In this document: positions 7,342 through 12,864 of the stretch, one piece after another
Numbering within the stretch: position 1 is the first letter of the stretch
Layout: each line of letters opens with the position of its first letter
Assembly: GCA_910584975.1 (NCBI GenBank)
Contig: CAJUEA010000035.1
Coordinates: forward strand, 1 to 14,706
Direction of reading: 5' to 3'
Source: an uncultured Christensenella sp.
GTDB lineage: Bacteria > Bacillota > Clostridia > Christensenellales > UBA3700
Length of the DNA stretch: 14,706 bases
Made by a program: the position numbers and the translations under genes
The notes under the pieces: generated by a model
Seen by the model: only the letters and a program-made list of their open reading frames with translations
What the model was told of the DNA's origin: nothing
The model's database searches: none

Positions 7342-7414
7342 AGAATCACATTATCCCTTGCAGGGCAAAAGCCATATGGCAGGAGCGAAAGGCTCGAATT
7401 GTGGTTCTTTTTTT
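7342..7414 (+). ncRNA. Unrecognised ~73-nt structured small RNA, antisense in direction to the phage genes
   Basis: The predicted first base (A7342) begins AGAATCACA, which pairs with TGTGGTTCT (7400-7408) as a 9-bp closing stem with one G-T pair. Inside are three hairpins: CCCT-TGC-AGGG (7355-7365), GCC-ATAT-GGC (7371-7380) and GAGC-GAAAG-GCTC (7383-7395). The 3' strand of the closing stem runs into T7 (7408-7414), giving a terminator. GCC at 7371-7373 could instead pair with GGC at 7364-7366 (loop AAAA), so two folds compete. It is cloverleaf-like but has no anticodon arm or CCA and is not a tRNA. The T tract overlaps the stop codon of the convergent 110-aa gene. I know no matching family. 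Possible roles are primer RNA of a complementary-strand origin, antisense regulator or riboswitch-like element. Confidence 0.65.
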
Positions 7415-7745
7415 ATTTTTTATTATTTTTGCTATATCTGTCTTTTAAAAATTTCGGCATTTCCAATTCTTGATTATGTTTTTCAAACAACCTTTTTGGC
7501 AATTTTCTTGGGCGTTTTAAATACAATGGCTCTTTATCTCTTTTATCTGGATTAGGAAAAATCTTTTCATAATCGCTATGATTTGAATGTGTTGCCTCTC
7601 TATGAACAAACCCTTCTTCATATCGATTATTCTTTTTATTTTTCACTAATTCCTCGTCAATTACTAAAGTTGTCCTTTTCTTAAAAACTTTTAATCTTGC
7701 CCAAAAAGGAAATTCTTTTGGAAATTCTTCTTTATTTTTAGTCAA
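7413..7745 (-). CDS. Small basic hypothetical protein (110 aa)
   Basis: The start is TTG at 7743-7745 with an AAAAGGAG site eight bases upstream; there is no better ATG. The protein is very rich in K, R and E with short motifs FPFWARLKVFKKRTTLVID, FVHREATHSNH and NPDKRDKEPLYLKRPRK. It has no membrane segment. Histidines in HREATHSNHSDYEKIFP could bind metal or DNA, but I see no HNH signature. The compact, positively charged sequence suggests binding to nucleic acid. It follows the 64-aa gene by 14 bases, so they form an operon. I recall similar gene pairs in clostridial elements but cannot verify it. Function unknown. Confidence 0.6.
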   Translation of the reverse strand: MTKNKEEFPKEFPFWARLKVFKKRTTLVIDEELVKNKKNNRYEEGFVHREATHSNHSDYEKIFPNPDKRDKEPLYLKRPRKLPKRLFEKHNQELEMPKFLKDRYSKNNKK

Positions 7746-7759
7746 AACTTTTTCTCCTT

Positions 7760-7954
7760 TTAAAACATAGGTTTTTCATTTGATTTTGAAGTTACGCCAT
7801 TAATACCATTAGAAAATGACTCAAAAACTTTGCTGTTAGGATTTTTCAAGCCGCGCTGAATACAACCAAGTTTAAATGCAAGTTTTTCAGTTTCAGTGTA
7901 TTGACTTGATTTTGCCCTGTAAGCATTTTTTCTTTTATAATTACGATAAGCCAT
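7760..7954 (-). CDS. Small basic hypothetical protein (64 aa)
   Basis: An excellent ribosome site (AAAGGAGGTAATTT before the ATG) supports this short gene. The N-terminus is rich in R, K and Y (MAYRNYKRKNAYRAKSSQY), followed by a helix (TETEKLAFKLGCIQRGL) and NPNSKVFESFSNGI. It is too hydrophilic to be a major coat protein of the usual type. It is probably a DNA-associated or regulatory protein translated with the 110-aa gene downstream. Function unknown. Confidence 0.65.
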   Translation of the reverse strand: MAYRNYKRKNAYRAKSSQYTETEKLAFKLGCIQRGLKNPNSKVFESFSNGINGVTSKSNEKPMF

Positions 7955-8044
7955 AAATTACCTCCTTTTTTAAATTTTAAGGGGATACAACAATTTAAAA
8001 GAAAGTGAACAATATGTACAATATAACATTTGTTTATATGTCAT

Positions 8045-8095
8045 ACCCCCTATTGGGGCAGATATTATTTTAAGAGGATACTGCTATCCCTCTTA
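8045..8095. promoter_or_regulatory. Two hairpins in the 167-bp gap between the 259-aa and 64-aa genes
   Basis: CCCC/GGGG (8046-8049 with 8055-8058) and AAGAGGATA/TATCC(C)TCTT (8072-8080 with 8085-8094, one bulged C). Neither is followed by a T tract on either strand, so these are probably leader or attenuator structures for the 64-aa/110-aa operon rather than simple terminators. A direct repeat ACAATAT lies nearby (8010-8026). No convincing promoter is visible. Confidence 0.35.
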
Positions 8096-8121
8096 TGAGG
8101 AAAAAATATTATGAGAAAGAC

Positions 8122-8901
8122 TTAATTATAATTTTTAATAATTTTTGTTGCAGGATCCTGTAGCATTTCTTTGTAGATTTTTTCAGTCAATGGTGTTCCA
8201 TTGTCGGATACAATCAATCTTACAACCGGAAATTCTACCATAATAGATCCATCCAAATTCTCTGACATGTCAATCATTTCTTTTTCGCTTGTCACAAATA
8301 CATTTGCACATAGTGCATATCTATTTGAAGTATTATTGTCACAAAATTTGATATCATAAAAATTCATAAAAATATCATAACCATCACAATTTTTGTAAGT
8401 CACTTTATTATCAGAAAAGTAAAACTTGCTTGAACTTGTATCATAAGTTAAATCAACTCTATTTAAAATTTTATCTTTATCAGAAACATAAGGCTCTATA
8501 AAAAACCTAACATCCTTAATATCAATATTTATTTCATTAAAAATGTCTGAATATTCTTTGTACATATCCATAGTTGATTCAGCCAACGGAAGTAAATTTG
8601 TGCCATTTGGGAAATACAAATATGTGTATGCACCAAAATCATTCGTATTTTTTAAAATATTTTTGACTGGAACCTCAAATGTTCCATATTTTTCAGACAC
8701 ATAAGTTGTGCTGACAAGCTCTTTATTAATTACAACCTCATTAGGCTTATCGGGGGCAACTGGTGCCTCAAGACTTGGTTTATCTTCGCTAGGTGATTTA
8801 ACCTTGATTATATCCGTAAAATAATACAATGCACCTATTACAATACAACCAATAACCATTAAAATTAAAAATAACAATAAAAATGTATTTACTTTTTTCA
8901 T
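8122..8901 (-). CDS. Membrane-anchored hypothetical protein (259 aa)
   Basis: The N-terminal segment (FLLLFLILMVIGCIVIGALYYF, about 7-28) is a membrane anchor or uncleaved signal. A proline-rich spacer follows (SEDKPSLEAPVAPDKPNE, about 37-54), then about 200 residues of mixed beta structure that should face outside. A cysteine at 19 lies inside the helix but the context (VIGCIV) is only a weak lipobox. It is encoded early in the leftward arm, directly after the 65-aa gene, with GGAG before the ATG. A surface role during infection, or a superinfection-exclusion or receptor-masking function, fits a gene near the immunity region, but no motif proves it. Confidence 0.6.
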   Translation of the reverse strand: MKKVNTFLLLFLILMVIGCIVIGALYYFTDIIKVKSPSEDKPSLEAPVAPDKPNEVVINKELVSTTYVSEKYGTFEVPVKNILKNTNDFGAYTYLYFPNGTNLLPLAESTMDMYKEYSDIFNEINIDIKDVRFFIEPYVSDKDKILNRVDLTYDTSSSKFYFSDNKVTYKNCDGYDIFMNFYDIKFCDNNTSNRYALCANVFVTSEKEMIDMSENLDGSIMVEFPVVRLIVSDNGTPLTEKIYKEMLQDPATKIIKNYN

Positions 8902-8916
8902 TTTTTATCTCCTTTA

Positions 8917-9114
8917 TTATTCAATATCTCTTGTGTAAATCTCTCCAGCAATTACAAAATTTTCTGTGAAAGATTTTGGTGCTTTATTTCCATATTTATA
9001 CTCATAATTGGCATAATCTTGAATAACGCTACTTAATCTTTGTCCTTTAAAAAGTTGATATTGTACAACTTTATTTTTGCGTTTATCAAATATATTTACA
9101 AATCTTCTTTTCAT
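8917..9114 (-). CDS. First gene of the leftward arm (65 aa)
   Basis: This short gene is the first after the leftward promoter at 9167-9195 and has a GAGGTG site before the ATG. The protein starts with a basic beta-like stretch (KRRFVNIFDKRKNKVVQYQLFKG) followed by a helix (LSSVIQDYANYEYKYG) and FTENFVIAGEIYTRDIE. Its position matches phage genes for Cro-like, antirepressor or excisionase functions, but no helix-turn-helix is evident. Function unknown. Confidence 0.55.
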   Translation of the reverse strand: MKRRFVNIFDKRKNKVVQYQLFKGQRLSSVIQDYANYEYKYGNKAPKSFTENFVIAGEIYTRDIE

Positions 9115-9139
9115 AGCTTACACCTCAAAAATTTTAATA

Positions 9140-9221
9140 ATTTAGCAAAATGCTAATTTCATTATTAGTATAATACGGATTTTGCTAAATGTCAATACTT
9201 TTTATTAACATTTTGCTAAAT
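9140..9221. promoter_or_regulatory. Operator array, three copies of ATTTTGCTAAAT
   Basis: Exact 12-bp copies lie at 9140-9151 (minus strand), 9179-9190 (plus) and 9210-9221 (plus). The first is also part of a dyad, TTAGCA-AAA-TGCTAA (9142-9156). Copy 2 touches the -35 box and fills the upstream spacer of the leftward promoter, copy 3 fills the spacer of the rightward promoter, and copy 1 lies just downstream of the leftward -10. This is the layout of a phage lysogeny switch, presumably bound by the repressor encoded at 9255-9593. Confidence 0.8.
9167..9195 (-). promoter_or_regulatory. Leftward (phage gene) promoter
   Basis: On the minus strand, TTGACA (9195-9190), a 17-bp spacer and TATACT (9172-9167). 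It is very close to consensus and faces the 65-aa gene. It is overlapped or flanked by operator copies 1 and 2, so it is probably shut off in the lysogen. Confidence 0.75.
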
Positions 9222-9233
9222 TATTTATATAAT
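9205..9233 (+). promoter_or_regulatory. Rightward (repressor) promoter
   Basis: TTAACA (9205-9210), a 17-bp spacer and TATAAT (9228-9233). Operator copy 3 lies in the spacer, so the repressor probably limits its own expression. Transcription should start near 9240, about 15 bases before the repressor ATG. Confidence 0.7.
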
Positions 9234-9254
9234 CAAATAAAAAAGGTATTAAAA

Positions 9255-9593
9255 ATGTTAAAATTAAAAACTATAAGACAAGAACAAAAAATTACTCAAA
9301 AAGAAATTGCTAACAATTTAAACAAATCAATAACAACAATTTGTGATTGGGAAAGAGGAAGAACAGAACCATCAATAGAAGATTTAACTAAATTATCAAA
9401 AATTTTCAATGTATCTATAGATTATTTAGTAAACAATTCAAACGAAGAAGGGTTAATTATTATGCAAAATGAACTTAGCGAAGATGAAAACTATTTAATT
9501 GACCTAGTTAGACAATTAGACATGAAAGACAAAAGCACTATTTATGAACTTACAGAACTAATGGTGCAAGCAAAGAAAAATAAAACAAAGTAA
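9255..9593 (+). CDS. XRE/CI-type prophage repressor (112 aa)
   Basis: The start chosen is the internal ATG at 9255, because the upstream in-frame ATG (9189) lies inside the operators and before the promoter's likely transcript start. The N-terminal domain is a classic XRE helix-turn-helix: LKTIRQEQKITQKEIANNL, then NKSITTICDWERGRTEPS and LTKLSKIFNVSIDYLV (about residues 4-60). The short C-terminal part (about 70-112) is helical and probably dimerises. It lacks a LexA-like Ser-Lys protease domain, so induction by RecA-driven self-cleavage is unlikely. It should bind the ATTTTGCTAAAT sites and maintain lysogeny. The next gene follows after 14 bases, so both are made in the lysogen. Confidence 0.85.
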   Translation: MLKLKTIRQEQKITQKEIANNLNKSITTICDWERGRTEPSIEDLTKLSKIFNVSIDYLVNNSNEEGLIIMQNELSEDENYLIDLVRQLDMKDKSTIYELTELMVQAKKNKTK

Positions 9594-9607
9594 AAAAGGA
9601 GATAGAC

Positions 9608-10480
9608 ATGCAAAATTATTGTAAACTTTGCGGAGAACCAATTTCAAATAAATATACTTATTGTAGAGAATGCTATTATGATATTCAAAGTAGAATGGAT
9701 GAAATATATATAAATCAAGACCTATTTGAGCCTATTAATATAAATGTAGAGAAATTAAAAGACTATTATTATAATGCAAAAGATTATGCAATGAGAATTT
9801 TTGATGAAGATAAAATTTTTTATCAAAAGTTGAATATGATAGCTATTACAAATTTATTAAATAACAACTATAATGATAATTCATTGATTGAAAGATTGCA
9901 TAAAGATATTGCAAAAATAGATGAAAATTTTAGTACCAAAAACAATAAAAAAATAACAGAAATTATTGAAATAAAAATTGACGATACAATAACCCCGAAC
10001 AATGATAAACAAAAAATTAAAAAAACACAAGATGGGCACCTTGTAAAAAGCGAATTTGAAATAAAAATTGACGATACAATAACCCCGAACAATGATAAAC
10101 AAAAAATTAAAAAAACACAAGATGGGCACCTTGTAAAAAGCGAATTTGAAATAAAAGTTGACGATATTCTATATAACAATAACATAGTTCACGCATACAA
10201 CATTAAAGTGGACGAAATTACTGAAAGAACAGTGATGTGTGATTGGTTCATACCAGTTTTAACAGACAAAGGAATTTATATTGAATTGTGGGGTGTGAAA
10301 GGTGATGAAAAATACAATAAAAATAAAAGAGAAAAAATTGAATTATATAAAAAGCATAATCTCAAATTAATTGAAATAGAATATGACGAATTGAAAAATA
10401 ATACCCAAAGACTAAAAAGCTCTATTAAAAGCAAAATAAATATTTATAAAGATGAAATATTCAAACAATTAAAAAACTAA
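9608..10480 (+). CDS. Zinc-ribbon protein with probable PD-(D/E)XK-like nuclease domain and tandem 30-aa repeat (290 aa)
   Basis: The N-terminus has a four-cysteine zinc ribbon (C5xxC8 and C19xxC22). A helical region follows (about 25-120), then two identical 30-residue repeats (121-150 and 151-180, each with KIDDTITPNNDKQ) and the start of a third (KVDD). The C-terminal domain (about 193-265) resembles compact restriction-like nucleases: HAYNIKVDE, CDWFIP (D212), a strand YIELWG (E226), then a lysine-rich helix and a strand NLKLIEIEYDEL. D212 and E226 with a following lysine (K231 or K238) would be the active site. It has a GGAG site and is cotranscribed with the repressor, the usual place for lysogeny-expressed immunity or superinfection-exclusion genes. 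Defence against other phages or plasmids is inference, and the nuclease call needs a profile search. Confidence 0.6.
   Translation: MQNYCKLCGEPISNKYTYCRECYYDIQSRMDEIYINQDLFEPININVEKLKDYYYNAKDYAMRIFDEDKIFYQKLNMIAITNLLNNNYNDNSLIERLHKDIAKIDENFSTKNNKKITEIIEIKIDDTITPNNDKQKIKKTQDGHLVKSEFEIKIDDTITPNNDKQKIKKTQDGHLVKSEFEIKVDDILYNNNIVHAYNIKVDEITERTVMCDWFIPVLTDKGIYIELWGVKGDEKYNKNKREKIELYKKHNLKLIEIEYDELKNNTQRLKSSIKSKINIYKDEIFKQLKN
9968..10147 (+). repeat. Exact 90-bp tandem duplication inside the zinc-ribbon gene
   Basis: Copy 1 is 9968-10057 and copy 2 is 10058-10147. They look identical base for base and keep the frame (30 codons). A degenerate start of a third unit follows (10148-10166, one changed base, AAAGTTGACGATA for AAATTGACGATA). 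Identity at synonymous sites points to a recent duplication, and copy number may vary between strains. Confidence 0.95.
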
Positions 10481-10492
10481 AAAACAAAAATT

Positions 10493-10547
10493 ACTATAAT
10501 TAATTATTTGCAATTAATTATAGTACAAAATATTTTTTAAAAAATAT
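10493..10547. terminator. Hairpin pair between the zinc-ribbon gene and the integrase
   Basis: ACTATAATTAATT (10493-10505) and its exact complement (10512-10524) form a 13-bp stem with loop ATTTGC. Next to it is an 18-bp palindrome ATATTTTTT/AAAAAATAT (10530-10547), which would give a U-rich tail in either direction. It probably ends the repressor/nuclease transcript and separates it from the integrase. The AT-rich stem makes it a moderate terminator. Confidence 0.5.
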
Positions 10548-10596
10548 CAATTTTTGATTTATACTATTTGTATCTTTAAAATTGGGGGATACAAAT

Positions 10597-11766
10597 ATGG
10601 ACGATTTAGAAAAAAGAATTGAAGAAATCACAAGTGAATTGAGAAAATTGTTGTTACAACAAGTGTCAAAAAATAACGATAAAGGAATGGACACTATGAA
10701 ATATAACAACAAATCAATTAAATGGCGAGCAGATGGGCGATATTATGCTCGTTATTATAACCAAGAGGGCAAGCAAGTCAGCGTTTATGGTAAAACACAA
10801 AAAGAGTGCTTGGAAAATCTAAAAAATGCGTTAAAAGAAAATAAGTTAAATAATAAAATTGGAACAAATCAAAAAGCTAAGCCACTTACTCTTGAAAATT
10901 GGATAAAACAATGGCTATCTTTATTTAAACTTAATAAAGTTAGAAAATCGACTTACGAGGATATGGAACATAGATTAAAAAAATATGTATTAAGCCAATC
11001 TATAAGTCAAATGTATCTAAAAAATATTACAGCCATAGAAATACAAGAGCTTTTAAACAATATTTCAGCGGGGCGAATGCGAGAACATATATTTACTTAT
11101 TTAAAAGATTGCCTAACCAAAGCAAAGCAAATTGGATATATAAAACTAGATTTATTTACATTTATTAAATTACCAAAAAGGGAAAAAAGACAAGGTCGAG
11201 CTTTAACTTTGGAAGAAGAGCAGAGATTTAAAAGTGCTTGTAATCGTCACCAATATGGCGATTATTTTTTATTTATACTTGTCACCGGATTAAGAAAGGG
11301 GGAAGCTCGTGCATTATTGAAAAGTGATATCAATTATACCAATAAAACAATCACTATAAACAAAACGCTATCAAAAAACAATGAAATAGGCTATCCAAAA
11401 ACACAATCAAGCCGTAGAATAATACCATTATTTGATAGTGCTGCAGAAATAGCGTTGCGCAATAAAGATAAAATACATAAAGATAAACGAATAACAGAAG
11501 ATAGACTTTTTAAAATAGGCAACACAAAATGTCGTGAAGCGTTTATGGAAATATTAGAAATTGCAAATATAACTGATTTTAAAATACACGATTTAAGGCA
11601 CACTTTTTGTACCCGGTGTATGGAATCGGGTGTTCCTGCAGAACAGACCATGCGTTGGGCAGGGCATAGTGATATAAGTATTACGCAAAGATATTATATA
11701 CATATCAATAAAGATTTTGAAAATAAAAACATTGCTTTAGTAAATAAGAACGGCAAGGGAGTTTGA
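10597..11766 (+). CDS. int: Tyrosine integrase (389 aa)
   Basis: The ATG at 10597 is preferred over an in-frame TTG at 10582 because GGGGGAT lies eight bases upstream of it. Order of parts: a helical lead (1-30); an AP2-like arm-binding domain (about 38-82, IKWRADGRYYARYY... VYGKTQKE); a SAM-like core-binding domain (about 97-185); and the catalytic domain with R233 (TGLRKGEA), K268 (GYPKTQSSRR), H331 and R334 (HDLRHTF), H357 (WAGHSD) and Y366 or the adjacent Y367 (TQRYYIH). All catalytic residues are present. It should join the element's attachment site to the 3' end of tRNA-Arg, 160 bp downstream. No excisionase is recognisable. The stop codon is the TGA of the first right-hand arm-site repeat. 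Confidence 0.95.
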   Translation: MDDLEKRIEEITSELRKLLLQQVSKNNDKGMDTMKYNNKSIKWRADGRYYARYYNQEGKQVSVYGKTQKECLENLKNALKENKLNNKIGTNQKAKPLTLENWIKQWLSLFKLNKVRKSTYEDMEHRLKKYVLSQSISQMYLKNITAIEIQELLNNISAGRMREHIFTYLKDCLTKAKQIGYIKLDLFTFIKLPKREKRQGRALTLEEEQRFKSACNRHQYGDYFLFILVTGLRKGEARALLKSDINYTNKTITINKTLSKNNEIGYPKTQSSRRIIPLFDSAAEIALRNKDKIHKDKRITEDRLFKIGNTKCREAFMEILEIANITDFKIHDLRHTFCTRCMESGVPAEQTMRWAGHSDISITQRYYIHINKDFENKNIALVNKNGKGV

Positions 11767-11796
11767 CTCTCATTCTGACTCTTGTTTTGACTCTTA
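11763..11796 (+). promoter_or_regulatory. Putative integrase arm-type sites, right (3 copies)
   Basis: TTGACTCTCA (11763-11772), CTGACTCTTG (11775-11784) and TTGACTCTTA (11787-11796) repeat every 12 bp and match the two copies at 412-433. They start in the integrase stop codon. Binding by the integrase's AP2-like N-terminal domain is inferred. Confidence 0.75.
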
Positions 11797-11805
11797 TAAA
11801 CGCCT

Positions 11806-11841
11806 AAAAAAAATTATTTTGGCTAAAAACAGCCAAAATAA
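11806..11841 (-). terminator. Minus-strand terminator inside the right end
   Basis: TTATTTTGGCT (11814-11824) and AGCCAAAATAA (11831-11841) form a perfect 11-bp stem with loop AAAAAC. On the minus strand it is followed by eight T (complement of 11806-11813). It faces transcripts coming from tRNA-Arg. Confidence 0.75.
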
Positions 11842-11871
11842 TAGGGTAAAATGTAAATTTTAAAGACAAAA

Positions 11872-11889
11872 GGGAGCATTTCAGCTCCC
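11872..11889 (-). terminator. Second minus-strand terminator, next to tRNA-Arg
   Basis: GGGAGC (11872-11877), loop of six, GCTCCC (11884-11889); on the minus strand it is followed by TTTTGTCTTT. It lies 35 bp past the tRNA 3' end but inside the element, so the prophage supplies a replacement terminator for the gene it entered. Confidence 0.65.
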
Positions 11890-11924
11890 CAAAAGTGACA
11901 ATTATACATTGGAGTGTATAATTT

Positions 11925-11948
11925 TGGTGAACGATAAGGGATTCGAAC
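11925..11948. repeat. Attachment site half (attR) inside tRNA-Arg
   Basis: Exact 24-bp match to 317-340. It covers the T-loop, the 3' side of the T and acceptor stems, and the CCA end of the tRNA gene. The tRNA is left whole at this junction. Confidence 0.9.
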
Positions 11949-12001
11949 CCCTGACCTTTGCGTCCGTAGCGCAACGCTCTATCCAGCTGAGCTAATCGTC
12001 C
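11925..12001 (-). tRNA. tRNA-Arg (anticodon ACG)
   Basis: This 77-nt gene folds into a complete cloverleaf: a 7-bp acceptor stem (GGACGAT with ATCGTTC, one G-T pair), a D arm GCTC/GAGC, an anticodon stem TTGCG/CGCAA with loop CTACGGA (anticodon ACG, read as ICG after deamination), a T arm with loop TTCGAAT, and an encoded CCA. It is the integration target of the prophage, which lies downstream of its 3' end. Its own promoter lies at 12021-12049. Confidence 0.95.
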
Positions 12002-12020
12002 AATTATTGATTACTTAAAA

Positions 12021-12049
12021 AGTATATACAAATTTTGGGATATTGTCAA
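12021..12049 (-). promoter_or_regulatory. tRNA-Arg promoter
   Basis: On the minus strand, TTGACA (12049-12044), a 17-bp spacer and TATACT (12026-12021). The expected start is near 12014, 13 bases before the mature tRNA 5' end. Confidence 0.75.
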
Positions 12050-12063
12050 GCGAATAGTGGTAA

Positions 12064-12531
12064 TTAATTATTTTTTTCTCTATGCTTTGCGGTGATTGAG
12101 TCTATCTCAATTTTGTAAACATTGACAACTGGTAAGACGGACTCGGAAAAAGTATGGTCAGCGTAATTGCAATGGCTAAGTATTTGTTTTAAGCCATAGA
12201 TAGCCTCTTCATTTTCAAGTTTTACACATTTTCCATAACCAATAAAGCTTTCGTAAAGGCAAGTTACCGATTTAATTGTGTCCATATAGCGATGAAAAAT
12301 GTCTCCTTCCACACAAACAAAAGGATTTTTGTTGATTAGGTTAATTTTTTTTCCTATTGTTGCACCGTGAAAATAAAAACAAAGTTTTCCATTGTTATTG
12401 TCAAAGCCGAAAGAAACAGGTACAACATAAGGGTAGGGGGTGTCGTTAAGGCCTAATCTTATGGTGTTGGTATTTTTTATTATATCAATAATTTGATTTA
12501 AATCGGTTATTTCTCTGTTTGCTTTTCTCAT
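12064..12531 (-). CDS. NimA-like flavin-binding protein, pyridoxamine-phosphate-oxidase fold (155 aa)
   Basis: The protein matches the NimA branch of the split-beta-barrel FMN-binding superfamily: REITDLNQIIDIIKNTNTIRLGL at the start, then PYPYVVPVSFGFD, KLCFYFHGATIGKKINLI and PFVCVEGD, with SVTCLYESFIGYGK and a C-terminal VYKIEIDSITAKHRE. Family members reduce or bind small molecules through FMN, and some give 5-nitroimidazole resistance; a resistance role here is not shown. The ATG at 12531 is preferred because GAGGT lies seven bases upstream; an in-frame TTG at 12546 would put that site inside the gene. This is host chromosome, transcribed towards the tRNA. Confidence 0.85.
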   Translation of the reverse strand: MRKANREITDLNQIIDIIKNTNTIRLGLNDTPYPYVVPVSFGFDNNNGKLCFYFHGATIGKKINLINKNPFVCVEGDIFHRYMDTIKSVTCLYESFIGYGKCVKLENEEAIYGLKQILSHCNYADHTFSESVLPVVNVYKIEIDSITAKHREKNN

Positions 12532-12546
12532 ATATACCTCATTCAA

Positions 12547-12806
12547 TTTTTGTTCAAGTTAATTAGTATATTATTTTGCAACTTAAACAAAATTTATATG
12601 TTTTTGATATACTTTTATAATACACTATTTTTGTTGCAAAGTAAATACCAAATTACATTTTAGTTGTGATTTATCAAACGAATTTTGTTATTTGTTTTAA
12701 ACAATATACATAGTTTGCAAATTTGTAGAGGTTTATTTGTATAACAAAAATTATTTTGATTAAATAAAGTAAAAATTTGTTTTAAGTTCAATTTTGTTTT
12801 TTAAGG
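12547..12806. other. AT-rich intergenic region with an inverted repeat
   Basis: This divergent, non-coding interval of about 300 bp is extremely AT-rich. The repeat TTTGCAAC (12575-12582) and its complement GTTGCAAA (12633-12640) lie 50 bp apart upstream of the NimA-like gene and could be paired operator half-sites. A TATACT box on the minus strand (12570-12565) may be the -10 of that gene, but its -35 is poor. I see no gene or RNA here. Confidence 0.35.
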
Positions 12807-12835
12807 TTGAGAAAATAAAAATTTTATGCTATAAT
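12807..12835 (+). promoter_or_regulatory. Promoter of the tautomerase gene
   Basis: TTGAGA (12807-12812), a 17-bp spacer and TATAAT (12830-12835). The likely start is about 22 bases before the tautomerase ATG. Confidence 0.7.
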
Positions 12836-12864
12836 AAATACACAAAATTGCTTTGGAGGGGAGT

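Larger units (their letters stand above)
317..11948. mobile_element. Integrated inovirus-like (filamentous-phage-like) prophage, about 11.6 kb, in tRNA-Arg
   Basis: The element is bounded by an exact 24-bp direct repeat (317-340 and 11925-11948) that equals the 3' end of tRNA-Arg. It encodes an HUH replication initiator, a Zot-type ATPase, two large membrane-anchored or secreted proteins next to it, a probable ssDNA-binding protein, a CI-like repressor with a divergent promoter region, and a tyrosine integrase adjacent to the attachment site. Rep plus Zot plus coat-like membrane proteins in about 11 kb is the hallmark combination of inoviruses. The element is more AT-rich than both flanks. 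An integrative plasmid that borrowed a Zot ATPase is the main alternative, because no classical major coat protein is obvious. Confidence 0.85.

Noticed and set aside
7342..7414. tRNA or c-di-GMP-type riboswitch reading of the cloverleaf-like RNA
   Set aside because: There is no anticodon loop, T-loop or CCA. A CAGGGCAAA stretch superficially recalls the c-di-GMP-I motif, but the arrangement of stems differs and no gene follows the terminator.
7246..7555. Two plus-strand open frames (75 and 82 aa) covering the small RNA region
   Set aside because: They run across a terminator, a promoter and the RNA hairpins and then antisense through the 110-aa gene, and they lack ribosome sites. The RNA interpretation explains the segment better.
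7984..8055. Possible 24-codon minus-strand peptide beginning MTYKQMLYCTYC
   Set aside because: The G-rich stretch before its ATG is too close to act as a normal ribosome site, and the frame is too short to support without conservation data.
9189..9254. Longer start for the repressor, adding 22 residues
   Set aside because: The extension would be translated from inside the operators, upstream of the likely transcript start, and adds a hydrophobic tail foreign to XRE repressors.
9968..10166. CRISPR or iteron array
   Set aside because: The repeats are 90 bp, directly adjacent without spacers, and in frame within a gene, so this is a coding tandem duplication.
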